Assembly (NCBI RefSeq): GCF_002847305.1
Contig: NZ_CP025408.1
Coordinates: 1,633,001 to 1,697,000 of the forward strand
Source: Paracoccus tegillarcae
GTDB lineage: Bacteria > Pseudomonadota > Alphaproteobacteria > Rhodobacterales > Rhodobacteraceae
Direction: 5' to 3'
DNA length: 64,000 nucleotides
Positions 61,801 through 64,000 of the stretch are shown in pieces. Position 1 is the stretch's first letter; every line of letters begins with the position of its first letter. The notes beneath the pieces are model-generated. The model saw only the letters and a list, made by a program, of their open reading frames with translations, was not told the DNA's origin and made no database searches. Made by a program: the position numbers and the translations under genes.

Positions 61801-62649
61801 TCAGCCGCGGAACAGCGCGAGGATCGACTGCGGTGCCTGGTTGGCAATCGACAGCGACTGGATGCCCAACTGCTGCTGGGTTTGCAGTGCCTGCAGACGC
61901 GCTGAAGCCTCTTCCATGTTGGTATCGACAAGTGCGCCGATCGCCGTAGTCATCGAGTCCGAGAGCTTCGAGATGAAGTTCGACTGGATCTCGATCCGCT
62001 TGCCTGCCGAACCGAAGGCAAAGGCAACGTCGATCACGTCTGCCACGGCGTCCTCGACGGTTTGCAGATCGGCACCCAGATCCGCACTGGTCGTGACGTC
62101 GATGGCATCCATCGCGGCAAGGATCGTGCCGCCCAGCGACAGGTCCGTGGCCGTCGGATCGACATCGATGGTCGACGGCGTCATGGTGCCATCGGCTGCG
62201 CGGTCCAGCGAGGCAAGCACCTCGAAGTCGACCGTCTCGGAGCCGTTGACAAGGTTGATACCGTTGAACTGCGATGCACTGACCGCCGAGGTGATCTGTG
62301 CCTTCAGATCGTCGATATCGGCCTGCAGCGTTTCGCGGTTGAAGCTGCCATCCTGGGCGGCAACCACCTTGGTCTTGATCTGATTCAACAGATCGCCGAC
62401 CGTCTCGGCCGCGACGCGACCGTTGGTGATCACTGACGCGCCCATCGACAGGTTGCTTTGGATCGACTTGAACGCGCTGACGTCCGAATCCATCACCTTC
62501 GAGATGGCCCAGATCGCCGCGTTGTCCTTGGCGTTGTTGATCATCTTGCCGGTCGAGATCGAGTCCTGGGTTTTCCCAAGGTTCTGGTTGATGCCCTTCA
62601 AGGTCTGCAGGGCAACGATGGCACCGTTATTGGTCAGAATGCTGGACAT
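61801..62649 (-). CDS. Flagellin
   Basis: A 282-residue flagellin. The conserved N-terminal D0/D1 helix is SSILTNNGAIVALQTLKGINQNLGKTQDSISTGKMINNAKDNAAIWAIS, and the C-terminal D1/D0 part is NMEEASARLQALQTQQQLGIQSLSIANQAPQSILALFRG, ending in the usual secretion and polymerisation helix. The central variable part is short, typical of alphaproteobacterial flagellins. The ATG at 62649 has AGGAGG close in front (62653-62658). A hairpin lies just before that site. flaF and flbT follow. Confidence 0.96.
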   Translation of the reverse strand: MSSILTNNGAIVALQTLKGINQNLGKTQDSISTGKMINNAKDNAAIWAISKVMDSDVSAFKSIQSNLSMGASVITNGRVAAETVGDLLNQIKTKVVAAQDGSFNRETLQADIDDLKAQITSAVSASQFNGINLVNGSETVDFEVLASLDRAADGTMTPSTIDVDPTATDLSLGGTILAAMDAIDVTTSADLGADLQTVEDAVADVIDVAFAFGSAGKRIEIQSNFISKLSDSMTTAIGALVDTNMEEASARLQALQTQQQLGIQSLSIANQAPQSILALFRG

Positions 62650-62667
62650 GGTGTCCTCCTATTCAGT

Positions 62668-62682
62668 GGGCGCTTTGCGCCC
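62668..62682 (-). promoter_or_regulatory. Hairpin in the flagellin leader, candidate FlbT target
   Basis: GGGCGC-TTT-GCGCCC lies about 10 nt before the AGGAGG of the flagellin gene, so it would form in the 5' untranslated mRNA. A second small hairpin (62717-62730) lies further upstream. FlbT acts on this part of flagellin mRNA in Caulobacter, so the structure is a candidate site; binding is an inference. Confidence 0.5.
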
Positions 62683-62824
62683 GAGGTTTTTAAGAAACCG
62701 GCCGTTCTGAACCGTCGGGCTTTAGAGCCCCACATTTTCCAATGCGATCACCCTTCTAAGGGCAGATGATTTACAATCGGTGAAATCGGTCAGCCGCTCA
62801 AAGGCTAAGCGACTGGCATTTTAC

Positions 62825-63145
62825 TTAAAATCGACGCGGCTGGGCCGCGGCGGTGTCGGCAACCTTGCGCTTGCCCTGTTGGTCATAGGTCTCAAGCGAG
62901 CGGGCGGAATGGATGATTGCCTGCATCTGTGCGGCCGCCGACTGCGCACCGGCAAGCGCGGCCTGGGCCAGTCCGCGCAGTTCTGCCATTCTTGCCTGCA
63001 ATGTCTCGGCGCAGGCTTCGTCTGGTGGATCGCGCTTCAGCAGAGACACGAGGTGTTCGACCCCATCAAGCGCCTCTTGCGGGCGGCCACCCATGACAGC
63101 GGCCTTGGTCAATTTGATCTGTTTGTCGATGAGATCGGGGATCAT
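62825..63145 (-). CDS. Small flagellar protein, FlgN-like
   Basis: A 106-residue, mostly helical protein (LIDKQIKLTKAAVMGGRPQEALDGVEHLVSLLKRD, AAAQMQAIIHSARSLETYDQQGKR). The position next to a rod-binding protein and flagellin genes, and the ending with a conserved SLETYDxxG-like stretch, suggest an FlgN-type chaperone of hook-associated proteins. I cannot prove the family by eye. The start overlaps the stop of the rod-binding gene by 4 bp. Confidence 0.65.
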   Translation of the reverse strand: MIPDLIDKQIKLTKAAVMGGRPQEALDGVEHLVSLLKRDPPDEACAETLQARMAELRGLAQAALAGAQSAAAQMQAIIHSARSLETYDQQGKRKVADTAAAQPRRF

Positions 63146-63399
63146 GACGCCTCCTTCCGGCCAACGCTGAAGCCGAAATCAATCGAATCGGCCAGCAGCG
63201 CCGCGTATTCGCGCGTCAGGAAGGTCGAAAACTGTTCTTCGCCGATGCCACCGCCAAACATATCCTTGGACGGTTTGGGACCCGCATATTTCAGCATCTC
63301 TTCGAGAAAGACCTGTTCCAGCCGCTGATCGGAACGCTGCTGCGAGAGTTGGGGCGGGGCCGCCGGGGCGGCGATGAGATTTGTTTGCATTTTTTCCAT
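63142..63399 (-). CDS. Rod-binding protein (FlgJ N-terminal type, CheL-like)
   Basis: An 85-residue protein that corresponds to the rod-capping part of FlgJ without the muramidase domain: RLEQVFLEEMLKYAGPKPSKDMFGGGIGEEQFSTFLTREYAALLADS. Alphaproteobacteria use this short form together with a separate muramidase. It acts in the periplasm in flagellar rod assembly. The start may be 63399 or 63390. It heads a two-gene unit with the FlgN-like gene and is divergent from the FliK-like gene, with a 95-bp shared promoter region. Confidence 0.88.
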   Translation of the reverse strand: MEKMQTNLIAAPAAPPQLSQQRSDQRLEQVFLEEMLKYAGPKPSKDMFGGGIGEEQFSTFLTREYAALLADSIDFGFSVGRKEAS

Positions 63400-63494
63400 T
63401 TTCGATGATTCACAAGGCCATCATGGCAGGCACCGGTAAATATTCGGTAATCTGCTTGGGGTATGTTCACTGCATGTTCGAACAGGACCTTTAG

Positions 63495-64000
63495 ATGGAT
63501 CGTGATCTTGTTTCTCTTGCCGCAAAGCCCGCAATTGCAGGGCATCGGGGGGCATTTCGGCCTGCCGCCGAGACCGGCGAATCGGCCTTTGCGGCGCGTT
63601 TGGGTGCCGATAGTCCGGCGCAGTCAGGGGCGGTCCCTGGGCCGGTTCAGCTGCCTCGAGAGGTAGAGGCCGCCCAGGCTCCGGTACAAGCAGGTCTGGT
63701 GAATGCCCCTGAATCTGTGCCTGATTCGGAAAGCGCTGCTGACACTGTTGCTGATGAAAGCGATGGGGCCGTGTTGGCGGAAGCTTGGGCGGATGCGCCC
63801 GATCAAGGCATGTTGCGGCCAGCCTACACGGAGGTCGAAGAGTATCCGGATGTGCCGTCGGCGACGGTTCAGAAAGAAATCGTGTTCGCATCGGACGGTG
63901 TCACCGACGGAGAACATGTCGCGGCGGGCATCCAACCAGCAAACGCTGATGGCGACAACACAGCCGGGGCGGTGGCAACAGCGGCGGGATCGGCAAGAGA
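63495..64000 (+). CDS. Flagellar hook-length control protein FliK-like (N-terminal part, cut by window edge)
   Basis: The frame opens at the ATG at 63495 and runs to the window end without a stop (about 168 residues seen). The sequence is of low complexity, rich in Ala, Gly, Glu, Pro and Asp (AAETGESAFAARLGADSP, ESVPDSESAADTVADES), as in the N-terminal half of FliK-type proteins. The conserved C-terminal FliK domain would lie beyond the window. The call rests on composition and on the flagellar neighbours, so it is tentative. Confidence 0.6.
   Translation, partial: MDRDLVSLAAKPAIAGHRGAFRPAAETGESAFAARLGADSPAQSGAVPGPVQLPREVEAAQAPVQAGLVNAPESVPDSESAADTVADESDGAVLAEAWADAPDQGMLRPAYTEVEEYPDVPSATVQKEIVFASDGVTDGEHVAAGIQPANADGDNTAGAVATAAGSAR

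Overview
The window looks like a chromosomal segment of a GC-rich alphaproteobacterium of the Rhodobacterales, most likely Paracoccus or a close relative. The grounds are a short general porin of the Paracoccus/Rhodobacter type, CobS and CobT of the aerobic cobalamin pathway, class II DAHP synthase, MbfA, an FlaF/FlbT-controlled flagellin, and two stand-alone Hint-domain proteins typical of this order. The species is inferred from protein resemblance only. I saw no rRNA, tRNA, CRISPR array, transposase or prophage module.

Layout. 1-5.6 kb (minus strand): a cut-off flavoprotein, holA, lptE, leuS and a DUF3576 lipoprotein, mostly overlapping. 5.8-9.9 kb: porin, YggS, L,D-transpeptidase, ribA and an OmpR-type response regulator. 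10.0-11.85 kb: an accessory island with a 138-bp dispersed repeat, a gene for an unknown zinc-ribbon membrane protein and flanking imperfect direct repeats. 11.85-17.4 kb: an ScfR-like regulator, cobT, a Hint protein and cobS. 17.5-19.4 kb: ECF sigma factor, RskA-type anti-sigma factor and fasciclin protein. 19.7-24.9 kb: a DUF808 membrane protein and the ugpBAEC glycerol-3-phosphate uptake operon behind a Pho-box-like site. 25.1-30.1 kb: protealysin-like metalloprotease with its emfourin-like partner, an AraC regulator divergent from a peroxiredoxin, an M20 amidohydrolase and mazG. 30.2-34.5 kb: class II DAHP synthase, a GlxA-type regulator, a second Hint protein and an acetyltransferase. 34.6-35.6 kb: a second accessory island with the same 138-bp repeat and a nucleotidyltransferase gene.

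35.7-45.9 kb: glutathionyl-hydroquinone reductase, xthA, a coupled cluster of a Tat-exported FAD oxidase with three small or unknown membrane proteins, a coupled housekeeping block (CnoX, LON domain, Trm112, rhomboid), a LOG-family protein, dapD, UPF0178 and DoxX. 45.9-53.1 kb (minus strand): a GMC-Gfo/Idh/MocA fusion enzyme, a nitroreductase/AEC carrier/crotonase operon and a DUF2478/TusA/MbfA operon. 53.2-59.8 kb: a glycan module (O-fucosyltransferase-like protein with helical repeats, SGNH esterase, GT61 transferase) beside a NarX/NarL-type two-component system. 60.2-64 kb: the edge of a flagellar cluster (DUF1217, flbT, flaF, flagellin, FlgN-like, rod-binding protein and a divergent FliK-like gene cut by the window end).

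Most of the window is ordinary core genome in short, tightly overlapping operons. The most unusual material is the pair of islands sharing a 138-bp repeat with a helically phased 11-bp array, the GMC-Gfo fusion, the unnamed membrane operon at 37.6-40.8 kb and the glycan module at 53-58 kb.
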